Positions 32,524 to 40,655 of a DNA stretch of 51,494 bases are shown here, piece after piece. Each line of letters opens with the position of its first letter. Positions within the stretch are counted from its first letter, which is position 1. The position numbers were made by a program, and so were the translations under genes. The stretch spans positions 38,370-89,863 of the forward strand of contig NZ_KI271332.1 in NCBI RefSeq assembly GCF_000469385.1, in the 5' to 3' direction. Source of the DNA: Leptotrichia sp. oral taxon 879 str. F0557. GTDB lineage: Bacteria > Fusobacteriota > Fusobacteriia > Fusobacteriales > Leptotrichiaceae. The notes beneath the pieces are model-generated. The model did not search any database. It saw only the letters and a program-made list of their open reading frames with translations, and had not been told where the DNA came from.

Positions 32524-35508
32524 ATGGCTAAAAATATGGAACTGAATATAGTTATGAGTGCGGCTGTAGCAGGAGCATTGACTGGAATGGCACAGGTTGC
32601 AAATGCTATGAAAAATACAGCAAAAAGTGCAGAGGAATTAGGAAAAAAGGCTAAGGAACTGGAAAAGGCTCAAAGAGCTTTGGAAAAAGTCGAAAAATTA
32701 AAAAGTGCTTATGTAAATGTAAGCAAAGAACATCTTAATGCCGCAAGAAAACTTCACGAACTTAAAGAAGCATACAATAAGACAGGGCAAAGTAATACTG
32801 AACTTGCTAAAAAAATAAAAGAGCAGGAAAAAGTTGTAAACAGTTTAAACAAACAAAAAGAACGCCAAAAACATGTGTTTGAAGCCGCAAGAAGTGCTAT
32901 TGAGGGGGAGAATCAGAGTTTAGGAAGTTACAAGTCACAATTAACAAAAGTAAATTCTGAACTTGAAAAGATGAATAAACTAAAAGAAGCCCAAAAAAGA
33001 TACGAGGCTCGACAGGAGAACATTGGGAAAGTCAAAGCATTTGGCGACAGAACTTTTAATAGAGGAATGGCGACAGCTGGAGCATTGGCAGTACCTGTGA
33101 AGGTTTACATGGATGTTGAAGAAAGTCAGGCAGATTTACGAAAAATGTTAGGTAAAGAAGCGGAAAAATATTATGCAGACATTAGAAAAATTTCGGAAAA
33201 TTCACCATTATCTCAACCAGAACTATATGAAATTGCTGGCTCGTTAGCACAGTCAGGAATAGTAGGAAATCAAATTGTTGAATACACAAATAAAGCTCAA
33301 CAATTAAAGGTTGCGTTTGATATGTCTACACAGGAAGCGGGACAGTTTTTAGCAAAAACAAAAGAACAGTTAGGATTAACGAAAAAAGAAGTATTTTCAT
33401 TTGCTGATACTATCAATTATATGTCTGATAATACCGCTTCTGTTGCTGCACAGTTAGTGGATTTTTCTCAGAGAGTAGGTTCTGTGGCAAGGACTGCTAA
33501 TGTATCAAAAGAAGCAAACATTGCATTAGGGGCAACTCTAATTGCGGCAGGTACAGAGGCAAATGTTGCGGCGACAGGGATAAAACAGTTATATTTGGAG
33601 CTAGGAAAAGGGGCAGATACCAAAAAAAAAGCAAATGCTTTTGAGTTTTTAGGAATAAATGGAGAGACTTTAGCGCATGATATGGCGAGAGATGCCGAAG
33701 GAACAATTCTGAAAGTTTTAGAAAAAATAAAGAGTTCTCACGCTGGAGATAAAATAGGATTATTGACTGATATATTTGGCGAACAAGCTGCGAATAGTAT
33801 AGCTACATTGGCAAACGACACTGATAAGTTAAGAGAAAATTTGTCAAAAGCTAAATCTGAAATGGCAAACGGTGCTGTTGAACGAGAATACGCCGAAAGA
33901 ATGAAAACATTGGGAACACAATTGAAAATTGCTAAAAACCAAATGATGAATGTTTTGGCAGATTTAGGAATGGCTCTAGCACCTACTATAAAAAGTGCAT
34001 TGGAAGCCTTAACACCAATGATAAAGAAAGTTGCTGAATGGATAAGACAAAATCCAAAACTAGCATCAGGAATTATGAAGGCAGTAGCGGGCTTTGCTTT
34101 ATTATCGCTGGGAGTTGGTGGAGCTATAAAAGTATTTTCTCCTTTGTTTAGCACTATATCCAAAGGAATCTTGATATTCGATAAATTTAAAATCGCTGGA
34201 AATTTTGCCAGTGGACTTAAAACAGCATTTCCGATTATCAACAAATTAGGACCAGCAATGATGAAGTTGGGACCGTTATTATCTAATCCTTATGTTTTGG
34301 CAGGAGCGGTCATTGTAGGCGTGTTTGTATTGTTGTATGCTAAATGGAAATGGTTTAGAGATGGAGTCAATAACGGAATAAAACAGATAGCCCCATATTT
34401 CAAAGCTGTAGCAGATACTTTAAAAAATGCCTTTGGTCAATTATCTTCATCAGCAACAAAAGAGTTAGGAAAAATGAAACCGTTATTCGATTCTTTAAAA
34501 CCTGTTTTATCTGTAATAGGTAATGTTATAAAATTTGTTATTATCGGAGCTTTAATGGAAATGAATATCCGTATAAAAGTACTTGTTGCAATTTTTAAAG
34601 TGGCATTTACCGCTATAAGAGTAGTCGTGATGGTTGTGTTTAATGTTATAAAAGCGATAGTTATAGGAGCGGTCGCAGTAATAAAAGCAGTTGTGAAAAC
34701 TCTGGCATTTGTTTTTAAGGCAGTTTGGACAGTAATCAAGGTAGTTGCTATCGCTGTGTGGGCTTTTATTGTTGTAAATATTATGGTAAGAGTTGCTATA
34801 ATTAAAGCTATTTTTAAACCTCTTGCACCATTTTTTAAAGCAATTTGGAATAAAATTAAAGCTGTAGCAATAGCTGTATGGAACGCTATAAAAAGTAAAG
34901 CAATGGCTTTGTGGGGAGGTTTAAAATCAGGATTTGAAGGGGTTAAATCTTCTTTTTCAACCAAGTGGAACGAAATGAAAACAAAGGCAACGGAAATCTG
35001 GAACGGAATAAAGAATGCTTTCGATACTATGGCTGGAGGATTAAAAAAAGCAATTGATGGAGTTGTAAATTATTTTACTGAAAAGTGGAATAAAATCAAG
35101 GATTTTGCTGCAAATAATCCGATATCAGCAGGTATAGGAGGGCTTTTTGGACAAAAATGGACAGGAACAAATTATTTTGAAGGTGGACTAACAACGGTAG
35201 CAGAACGTGGGGCAGAATTAATTCAAATACCAGGCAAACCAGCCTTCCTAGCCGAAAGTGAAATGCTTTTAAATCTTCCGAAAGGTACGAGAATACTTAA
35301 TAATTCTCAAACTAGGAGTACCTTGAGGGATAAAGTGGCTAATCTGAAAGACAGAGTAAGCAATTTAAAAGGCGGCAATTCTTATGGCGGAAACAATTAT
35401 TCAATCGTTATAAATGTAAATGGTGGAAATCCGTCGGAAGTCGAAAGAATTGTAAGGAAAGTAATAGCAGGAGACATAAACAAAAGGGAAAGGACGGCAT
35501 TTGGATAA
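32524..35508 (+). CDS. Tail tape-measure protein
   Basis: A 994-aa protein starting MAKNMELNIVMSAAVAGALT (AGGAGG upstream, preferred over the ATG at 32485). Long N-terminal coiled coil (about 15-180), a conserved domain (VEESQADLRKMLGKEAEKYY onward, 200-480), a hydrophobic membrane-like core (about 510-760, many I/V/A-rich helices), and a Gly-rich end (GLFGQKWTGTNYFEGG, ERGAELIQIPG). Sets tail length and probably helps DNA pass the membrane. Confidence 0.95.
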   Translation: MAKNMELNIVMSAAVAGALTGMAQVANAMKNTAKSAEELGKKAKELEKAQRALEKVEKLKSAYVNVSKEHLNAARKLHELKEAYNKTGQSNTELAKKIKEQEKVVNSLNKQKERQKHVFEAARSAIEGENQSLGSYKSQLTKVNSELEKMNKLKEAQKRYEARQENIGKVKAFGDRTFNRGMATAGALAVPVKVYMDVEESQADLRKMLGKEAEKYYADIRKISENSPLSQPELYEIAGSLAQSGIVGNQIVEYTNKAQQLKVAFDMSTQEAGQFLAKTKEQLGLTKKEVFSFADTINYMSDNTASVAAQLVDFSQRVGSVARTANVSKEANIALGATLIAAGTEANVAATGIKQLYLELGKGADTKKKANAFEFLGINGETLAHDMARDAEGTILKVLEKIKSSHAGDKIGLLTDIFGEQAANSIATLANDTDKLRENLSKAKSEMANGAVEREYAERMKTLGTQLKIAKNQMMNVLADLGMALAPTIKSALEALTPMIKKVAEWIRQNPKLASGIMKAVAGFALLSLGVGGAIKVFSPLFSTISKGILIFDKFKIAGNFASGLKTAFPIINKLGPAMMKLGPLLSNPYVLAGAVIVGVFVLLYAKWKWFRDGVNNGIKQIAPYFKAVADTLKNAFGQLSSSATKELGKMKPLFDSLKPVLSVIGNVIKFVIIGALMEMNIRIKVLVAIFKVAFTAIRVVVMVVFNVIKAIVIGAVAVIKAVVKTLAFVFKAVWTVIKVVAIAVWAFIVVNIMVRVAIIKAIFKPLAPFFKAIWNKIKAVAIAVWNAIKSKAMALWGGLKSGFEGVKSSFSTKWNEMKTKATEIWNGIKNAFDTMAGGLKKAIDGVVNYFTEKWNKIKDFAANNPISAGIGGLFGQKWTGTNYFEGGLTTVAERGAELIQIPGKPAFLAESEMLLNLPKGTRILNNSQTRSTLRDKVANLKDRVSNLKGGNSYGGNNYSIVINVNGGNPSEVERIVRKVIAGDINKRERTAFG

Positions 35509-35729
35509 TGGCAAAGGTAAAAGTGTATAGAACAGTTTCAGGCGACACTTGGGACTTGATAGCTTTTAAAATTTACGGAAGTGAAGGATATTTTCACGAC
35601 CTTATAAGAAGTAATTTAAGATTAATTGACATTGCCATTTTCGAGGCCAATATTCCTGTTATTATTCCTGAAATTTCAGAAGAAGTTGAAGATGACGAAA
35701 ATTTACCACCTTGGAAAAGAGGTGAATAG
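35508..35729 (+). CDS. Tail protein X (LysM-like)
   Basis: A 73-aa protein: VYRTVSGDTWDLIAFKIYGS, then VPVIIPE-like IPVIIPE, the P2 gpX pattern. Starts at the tape-measure stop (ATGG overlap). Links hub and tube. Confidence 0.93.
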   Translation: MAKVKVYRTVSGDTWDLIAFKIYGSEGYFHDLIRSNLRLIDIAIFEANIPVIIPEISEEVEDDENLPPWKRGE

Positions 35730-35731
35730 AA

Positions 35732-36586
35732 GTGGCTTTTGCTAGGAACATAAGAGTTGTGGTAATTTTTAATAAAGTTGATATTTCTGATGAGATAGCC
35801 CATTCTATTTCATCTCTAAACTATACTGATAACTCTAAGAATGCAATAGATGACTTGGAGCTGGAACTTGAAAATTTGGATTATCGCTGGCTTAAAGAAT
35901 GGTATCCTGACGAAAATGCTCAATTACTTGTTGGGATTCATGAAGAGCTGGAAAATGAAACTAATTTTTTGGATTTAGGAACTTTTTATGTGGATGAGCC
36001 GACATTTGAAAATAACAGGCTTAATTTGAAATGTTTGGCTTTACCATTAGACCAGAATATTAGAGACCAAAAGAATAGTGTCGCTTGGGAAAATATAACT
36101 TTGAAAGAGCTTGTTACACAGATTGCCAATAAGCATGAAATGAATGCAGAAATATATGCAGATAACGAATTTTTTGGAAGACTCGACCAAAATCAAGAAA
36201 CAGATTTGGCTTTTATTAACAGAGTTGTCAAGGAAACAGGGCTGAATATGAAAGTGTCTGATGACAAGATAATCATTTTTGATGACGAAGAAATGGAAAA
36301 GAATGATACTGTTGAGATTTTTAATATTAATGATGAAAGAATCAGAAGTTTTAGCTTGAAAAAGAAAAATAAGGAAATTTATGATAATGTTGAAGTTTCC
36401 TATTATGATCCTGATAAGAAAAAAGTTATTAAGGAAATTATTACAAAAAAAGAGCTTGAAAAACGTAATCAAGTTACAACTGAAAGTTCAGAAGAAAAAT
36501 CATCAGAAAATAAAAAATCAAAGAACAGTAGCAACTCTTCTAAAAATAAGAAGTCCAGTAAAAAGGTTAAATCCAAGAAAAAATAA
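35732..36586 (+). CDS. Baseplate hub protein D, N-terminal part
   Basis: A 284-aa protein, start GTG. P2 gpD-type: VVIFNKVDISDEIAHSISSL, NYTDNSKNAIDDLELELEN, DLGTFYVDEPTFENNRL, and ITLKELVTQIANKHEM. From about residue 240 it becomes Lys/Ser-rich (SSENKKSKNSSNSSKNKKSS), and it stops before the C-terminal domain of the family, which is encoded in the next ORF. The stop follows an A6 run. Confidence 0.88.
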   Translation: MAFARNIRVVVIFNKVDISDEIAHSISSLNYTDNSKNAIDDLELELENLDYRWLKEWYPDENAQLLVGIHEELENETNFLDLGTFYVDEPTFENNRLNLKCLALPLDQNIRDQKNSVAWENITLKELVTQIANKHEMNAEIYADNEFFGRLDQNQETDLAFINRVVKETGLNMKVSDDKIIIFDDEEMEKNDTVEIFNINDERIRSFSLKKKNKEIYDNVEVSYYDPDKKKVIKEIITKKELEKRNQVTTESSEEKSSENKKSKNSSNSSKNKKSSKKVKSKKK

Positions 36587-36597
36587 GAGGTAAAAAA

Positions 36598-37146
36598 ATG
36601 AGCTACGCGTCTTTTAAAAAGGAAAAAAGCAAAAAAACAGGAAGTGGAAAATCCAAAAAAAAAGGCAAAACGATTAAGGAATCAAAAGAGAAATTAAAAA
36701 AGAAAGCAAAAAGTAAAAAAAGTAGAGGCAAAAAAGAAAAAACTTTAAAAGTTAAGACAAAAGGAAAAAGTACAGCCAAGAAAGTAGCTAAGAAAACATT
36801 AAAAGAAAACATGAAACAGGAATATCAGATAACTTTAAATGTTGACGGAAATACTAAATACTTGGCTGGAGCAATAATAGAATTAGATGAGAGTTGGGGA
36901 AAATTTGAAGGAAAGTATGTTATAGATAAAGTAACGCATAATGTAACTGGCGACTACACTTGTGAAATCAATGCTATGAAACTTGGAGCCAGAGAAAACG
37001 CCGAACAAAATGCGATTGCCCAGACTAAAGAGGAACAACGGCAAAAAGAAGCAGAAAAACAGGCTAAATCTAAAAACAAAAAAGGTAGAAGTAGTAAGAG
37101 TTCTAGCAAGAAAAGAGGACGAAAAGCCAGAAATAAGAAGAAGTAA
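36598..37146 (+). CDS. Baseplate hub protein D, C-terminal part (split gene)
   Basis: A 182-aa protein: Lys-rich head (about 1-78), then QEYQITLNVDGNTKYLAGAI, FEGKYVIDKVTHNVTGDYTC and EINAMKLG (about 80-135), the terminal domain of gpD-like proteins, then another Lys/Ser/Arg-rich tail. It lies in the -1 frame relative to the upstream half, 11 bases away, with GAGGT before its ATG. Either two interacting halves or one protein joined by frameshifting. Confidence 0.75.
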   Translation: MSYASFKKEKSKKTGSGKSKKKGKTIKESKEKLKKKAKSKKSRGKKEKTLKVKTKGKSTAKKVAKKTLKENMKQEYQITLNVDGNTKYLAGAIIELDESWGKFEGKYVIDKVTHNVTGDYTCEINAMKLGARENAEQNAIAQTKEEQRQKEAEKQAKSKNKKGRSSKSSSKKRGRKARNKKK

Positions 37147-37153
37147 ATTATTT

Positions 37154-37190
37154 ATAGGACAATTACAATTAAATATAATAACTGTGATTT
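37154..37190. repeat. Cassette 1 left boundary repeat
   Basis: Starts ATAGGACAATTACAATTAAA and ends TAATAACTGTGATTT (37176-37190). The start is directly repeated at 38227. The end is the exact inverse of AAATCACAGTTATTA at 38183-38197. Confidence 0.7.
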
Positions 37191-37230
37191 GTAATATTTT
37201 GATATTATTCAAAAAAACTCTAAATTTCTG

Positions 37231-37280
37231 TTGCACTTTTGCTACTTTTAAGATATAATTTAGTTGTCAAATGATAACTA
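37231..37280 (+). promoter_or_regulatory. Toxin-antitoxin promoter and operator
   Basis: TTGCAC (37231-37236), 17 bp, TATAAT (37254-37259). Directly downstream is the near-palindrome TAGTTGTCA-AA-TGATAACTA (37261-37280, one mismatch), a probable autoregulatory operator. Confidence 0.78.
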
Positions 37281-37294
37281 GAGGAGGTAGCGAT

Positions 37295-37786
37295 ATGGAA
37301 AAAATAATAAATGTTGCTCAATATATTTTTAATGAATATAAAAGAGTGACAGGAGAAATTATTGATGAAATGAAATTACAGAAGTTGCTGTATTTTTCGC
37401 AAAGGGAAACAATTGCTATTTTAAATGAACCTCTTTTTAATGAGACATTTGAAGGCTGGAAGTATGGACCTGTGTCAAGAGAGGTACGAACTTCTTACAC
37501 AACAGATGGAATAAACTATGAAACAGAAGACATAAAAAGTGAAAGTAAATACATAATAAACAATGTAATTCAAGAATACGGAGCATTAGCATCGTGGAAG
37601 TTAAGTGCATTAACACATAAGGAAATTTCTTGGCTCAATTCTCGAAAAGGGCTTAAAAAAGAAGAAAACGGAAGGATTAAAATTCAAACTGAAGATATAA
37701 GAGAAGACGCAAAGAAAGTAAGGCCTTATGACTATGTGTGGGATATGTACTATGATGAATTTGACGACTATGAAGCGGTGGTTTGA
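37295..37786 (+). CDS. Panacea-domain (SocA/DUF4065) antitoxin
   Basis: A 163-aa protein starting MEKIINVAQYIFNEYKRVTG. Panacea features: MKLQKLLYFSQRETIAILNE, PLFNETFEGWKYGPVSREVR, then LTHKEISWLNSRKG. Panacea proteins are antitoxins paired with varied toxins. GGAGG precedes the ATG. The last base of its stop is the first base of the toxin ATG (TGATG). Confidence 0.88.
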   Translation: MEKIINVAQYIFNEYKRVTGEIIDEMKLQKLLYFSQRETIAILNEPLFNETFEGWKYGPVSREVRTSYTTDGINYETEDIKSESKYIINNVIQEYGALASWKLSALTHKEISWLNSRKGLKKEENGRIKIQTEDIREDAKKVRPYDYVWDMYYDEFDDYEAVV

Positions 37787-38166
37787 TGGTAGGAAAAATA
37801 GTTAGATGTTTAACTCAATATTACAATACAAGATTACATAGAAATTCAATAAAATCAAGACCTGCTTTAGTATTAAGAAGTCCTCAAAATGATGATTATG
37901 TGGTTCTTCCTATTTCAACTATTCCAAACAGAATAAATGTAAATCCAGTATATGATATAGAAATAGATCCATCAAAATTTCCTAAAATAAACTTGACTAG
38001 ATTATCGTATATTAGGACACATAGAATGGTTTCAATACCAATACAACAGATAGATAGAAGTGTTATAATAGGAGATTTGAAATCAGATTACGAAGAACTA
38101 TTTTTAGAAATAGCGGAAAAAGTAGAGCAGTTTCATAATGAAGTTATGGAAGGGTTGTTAGAATAG
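37786..38166 (+). CDS. PemK/MazF-like toxin
   Basis: A 126-aa protein: MVGKIVRCLTQYYNTRLHRN, KSRPALVLRSPQNDDYVVLP (the R-P-A-L-V-L and V-V-L-P-I-S strands), then LTRLSYIRTHRMVSIP. This matches the PemK/MazF fold of endoribonuclease toxins. Coupled to the Panacea antitoxin gene. Likely cleaves RNA if the antitoxin is lost. Confidence 0.82.
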   Translation: MVGKIVRCLTQYYNTRLHRNSIKSRPALVLRSPQNDDYVVLPISTIPNRINVNPVYDIEIDPSKFPKINLTRLSYIRTHRMVSIPIQQIDRSVIIGDLKSDYEELFLEIAEKVEQFHNEVMEGLLE

Positions 38167-38181
38167 CAATTAAAAATATTT

Positions 38182-38217
38182 AAAATCACAGTTATTAATT
38201 TAGCTGTGATTTTTTTA
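38182..38217 (+). terminator. Terminator of cassette 1, also its right boundary repeat
   Basis: AAATCACAG (38183-38191) / CTGTGATTT (38204-38212) and T run. Of 34 bases, about 30 are identical to the terminator at 40656-40690. Confidence 0.85.
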
Positions 38218-38226
38218 TGCAAAAAT

Positions 38227-38258
38227 ACAGGACAATGGCAATTGAATAATGACTGTGA
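38227..38258. repeat. Cassette 2 left boundary repeat
   Basis: Starts ACAGGACAATGGCAATTGAA (direct repeat of 37154) and ends TAATGACTGTGA (38247-38258), the exact inverse of TCACAGTCATTA at 40659-40670. The base that distinguishes the two left ends (A or G) is matched by the complementary base in the corresponding right end (T or C). Confidence 0.7.
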
Positions 38259-38313
38259 AAACTAAAATATTTGTTTTTTAAGTTTGGGATAGTGGTATAA
38301 TTAAAATTATTTT

Positions 38314-38341
38314 TTGATTTTCCTTAGAAATAGTGTATAAT
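38314..38341 (+). promoter_or_regulatory. Promoter of the 38373 gene
   Basis: TTGATT (38314-38319), 16 bp, TATAAT (38336-38341). A second, extended -10 (TGG TATAAT) lies at 38292-38300. Confidence 0.65.
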
Positions 38342-38372
38342 ATAGAAAATTATTTTTAGGAGGAATTAAAAA

Positions 38373-39212
38373 ATGGAAAAGAAAAAATGGTTTAAAACTT
38401 GGTGGGGAATATTATTCGCAATACTTTTTTGGGTTATTGCTATTCCAGTAATTATTTTTCAGAGCGGATTGTCAAAAAGGAATAAGATTTTATCTTTTAT
38501 AGGATTTGTTGTATTAGTTTTTGTTGTACTTGGGTCAATCCCGCCTGTAGATGAGCAAGTTTTAAAAGAAAATGAAATCAAGGCTGCTAAAGCTAAAGAG
38601 GATAAAGAAGCTAAAAAGAAAGCTGAAAAAGAGAAGAAACAAGCTGAATCAGCTAAGAAAAAAGAAAATAATTGTGTGTTAGGCATATTTTGCGAAGAGA
38701 AAGAAAATAAAGTTTCTCAAGATGAGTTGAAATATGAAGTGTTAAAAAATCAACTAGATGGTGAAAATGAAAATGGTAAAAGAGGTTATTTAGCTATATT
38801 AGTTAAAGATAATATAAAGAAACCTGCACTAAAAGAGGTTATGATTAAAGCAGCGAAAGACCATATAAAAGATTATGACATATTGTATGTTTTTGCTTAC
38901 GGGGATAAGAGATTTTGGAAGTTAGATAACGGAGCAACTCACGGTAAGTTGATTTATAGCAAAAAAGATGGGATTACAGAAAGTAACTTTGGAGCAAAAA
39001 ATGAAATACCAACAGATAAAGAAAAAGATATTTACATAGAGTACGTTATGCTTTTAAAAACTTCAAAATTATTAAAACCTGATATGACAGAAAAAGAATC
39101 AGAAGAAATGGAAAAAGAAGCCAAAATAAGAACAGCTACCAAAAATGGAATTTCACCTGAAAAAATGGAAGATATTTACAGTAAGATAATATTTTCTTAT
39201 CAAACTTACTAA
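38373..39212 (+). CDS. Membrane protein with coiled coil and cytoplasmic-type domain
   Basis: A 279-aa protein. Two membrane helices (about 9-30, TWWGILFAILFWVIAIPVII; about 39-56, ILSFIGFVVLVFVVLGS), a Lys/Glu/Ala coiled coil (62-97), and a soluble domain (105-279) with DYDILYVFAYGDKRFWKLDN. It has its own promoter. Possibly a lysogenic conversion or anti-phage membrane factor; no family is assigned. Confidence 0.78.
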   Translation: MEKKKWFKTWWGILFAILFWVIAIPVIIFQSGLSKRNKILSFIGFVVLVFVVLGSIPPVDEQVLKENEIKAAKAKEDKEAKKKAEKEKKQAESAKKKENNCVLGIFCEEKENKVSQDELKYEVLKNQLDGENENGKRGYLAILVKDNIKKPALKEVMIKAAKDHIKDYDILYVFAYGDKRFWKLDNGATHGKLIYSKKDGITESNFGAKNEIPTDKEKDIYIEYVMLLKTSKLLKPDMTEKESEEMEKEAKIRTATKNGISPEKMEDIYSKIIFSYQTY

Positions 39213-39228
39213 AATTTTAAAAAAGTTC

Positions 39229-39273
39229 TTGACTTTTTCGTACGGAAATGTTATTATAAATTATCGTACGGAA
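39229..39273 (+). promoter_or_regulatory. Promoter and repeated operator of the AbrB-like gene
   Basis: TTGACT (39229-39234), 17 bp, TATTAT (39252-39257). TCGTACGGAA is present twice (39238-39247 in the spacer and 39264-39273 after the -10), 26 bp apart centre to centre; each contains the palindrome CGTACG. Suggests autoregulation. Confidence 0.7.
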
Positions 39274-39284
39274 GAGGTGAGAAT

Positions 39285-39464
39285 ATGGAAGAGAAAATTC
39301 TGAAAAAAGTAAATTTTAATAAAGGAGGTACAGGTGGATATACCCCCAGAATGACATTAAATAGTAAATGGGTTAATGATATGGGTATAACTAAAGAAAA
39401 CAACGAAATTGAAGTGAGTTATAATAAAGAAAAAAAGGAAATTATCATAAGAAAAGCAAAATAA
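39285..39464 (+). CDS. AbrB/SpoVT-type small DNA-binding protein (antitoxin-like)
   Basis: A 59-aa protein: KVNFNKGGTGGYTPRMTLNS, then KWVNDMGITKENNEIEVSYN, the swapped-hairpin pattern of AbrB/MazE-type proteins found in addiction modules. GAGGTGA before the ATG. No obvious toxin follows, so it may be an orphan antitoxin or a regulator of the nearby genes. Confidence 0.8.
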   Translation: MEEKILKKVNFNKGGTGGYTPRMTLNSKWVNDMGITKENNEIEVSYNKEKKEIIIRKAK

Positions 39465-39501
39465 AAAATCCCCTCTCTCGTAACGAAACGAAAAAGAGGA
39501 C

Positions 39502-39540
39502 ATATAGTATAATGTACTTCGCAATACTATTATACTATAT
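39502..39540. other. Large AT hairpin
   Basis: A perfect 12-bp inverted repeat ATATAGTATAAT / ATTATACTATAT with a TTCG-containing centre. It also contains -10-like TATAAT. Just upstream is a weaker pair CCTCT (39471-39475) / AGAGG. Could terminate the AbrB transcript or be an operator for the following operon. Confidence 0.65.
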
Positions 39541-39578
39541 ATTCTCTTAAAAAACAAATATTTTAGGAGGAAATTTTT

Positions 39579-39878
39579 ATGACACTTAGACAAGAACTAG
39601 GATTTGAAATTACAGAAAGTTTATTGGACGAACACAATCACAAGTTAAAATCAACAAAAAAGGTAGTGTTTGGTTTATTAGAGGAAATGTACGAAATGCT
39701 GTCTAAAGAAAATTTGGATAAATTAATGGATTTGGAAGATGCTTTGGGCGAATATTATCAAACAATCAAAAGAGAATACTACAAAGCAGGGGCAAATATA
39801 GAAACATTTGTCCAAAGAAACGAAGAAAAGGAAGTTGCTGAAAGAGTGGCAAGAATTGAAAGAAAAAATATAGTATAA
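39579..39878 (+). CDS. Hypothetical helical protein
   Basis: A 99-aa acidic helical protein starting MTLRQELGFEITESLLDEHN. AGGAGG upstream. Forms an operon with the Bro-N gene (TAATG junction). Could be its regulatory partner. No family recognised. Confidence 0.7.
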   Translation: MTLRQELGFEITESLLDEHNHKLKSTKKVVFGLLEEMYEMLSKENLDKLMDLEDALGEYYQTIKREYYKAGANIETFVQRNEEKEVAERVARIERKNIV

Positions 39879-39892
39879 TGGAGGATAAAAGA

Positions 39893-40609
39893 ATGCACGA
39901 TTTAAAAGTTATAAATGATGAAAGATTTCAAATATTCAGTAAAGAAAATTTAGGAAGTGTAAGAACGATATTTGCTAGTAATCAAGTATGGTTTTGTATA
40001 AAAGATGTTTGCGACATATTAGAATTAACAAATCCTACTGTTGTAGCCAAGAGATTAGATGAAGATGAAGTGACTAAGTTTAACTTAGGGAGTAAATTTG
40101 GTATTACCAACTTCACAAACGAAAGTGGATTATATACTCTGATATTACGAAGTGATAAAAAAGAAGCAAAACCATTTAGAAAATGGATAACATCAGAAGT
40201 TATTCCAGCAATCAGAAAAACAGGAAAATATGAAGAGAAGAAAAAACCTCTTACACAGGCTGAATTAATTTTACAGCAGGCACAATGGATGGTAGAAGCT
40301 GAAAGCAGAATCAATAATATTGAGAACAATGTAATTGGACTTGCAGGTACTGTTCAAAACAACGACAAGAGCATAAAAAGATTGGAAAATAATCAAAGAA
40401 GAACAGTAACAAGCAACCATCTGACAGTAATAGCCTATGCCAATATAAAAGGGATAAAGCCAAAATCATACCACGCACCTTCTATAGGAAAGAAAGCGAC
40501 TAAGATATGCAGGGAAAAAGATTTATTGATAGGAACAACAGTTGACAGCCGATACGGACTAATAAATACTTATCCTGTTGAAGTTCTGGATGAAATATTT
40601 TTTGAATAG
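39893..40609 (+). CDS. Bro-N antirepressor-like protein
   Basis: A 238-aa protein starting MHDLKVINDERFQIFSKENL. Bro-N domain (about 15-110): VRTIFASNQVWFCIKDVCDI, LDEDEVTKFNLGS, ESGLYTLILRSDKKEAKPFR and KWITSEVIPAIRKTGKY. Then coiled coil and a C-terminal DNA-binding-like domain (VTSNHLTVIAYANIKGIKPK). The ATG at 39893 has GGAGG eight bases before; an earlier in-frame ATG at 39878 overlaps the preceding stop and that site. Second antirepressor of this prophage. Confidence 0.88.
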   Translation: MHDLKVINDERFQIFSKENLGSVRTIFASNQVWFCIKDVCDILELTNPTVVAKRLDEDEVTKFNLGSKFGITNFTNESGLYTLILRSDKKEAKPFRKWITSEVIPAIRKTGKYEEKKKPLTQAELILQQAQWMVEAESRINNIENNVIGLAGTVQNNDKSIKRLENNQRRTVTSNHLTVIAYANIKGIKPKSYHAPSIGKKATKICREKDLLIGTTVDSRYGLINTYPVEVLDEIFFE

Positions 40610-40655
40610 TAATAGAAAATTTACTAGACAAAATTGAAAATTAAATAGAAACATT

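Noticed and set aside
33738-34964. Long open frames on the minus strand within the tape-measure gene
   Set aside because: They are products of the codon pattern of the plus-strand gene, have no ribosome sites and would encode implausible repeats.
37784-37788. Fusion of antitoxin and toxin by frameshift
   Set aside because: The TGATG junction is ordinary translational coupling, and no slippery sequence precedes it.
39357-39593. Minus-strand ORF across the AbrB-like gene
   Set aside because: It runs through the hairpin and the reverse of a convincing small gene; no ribosome site.
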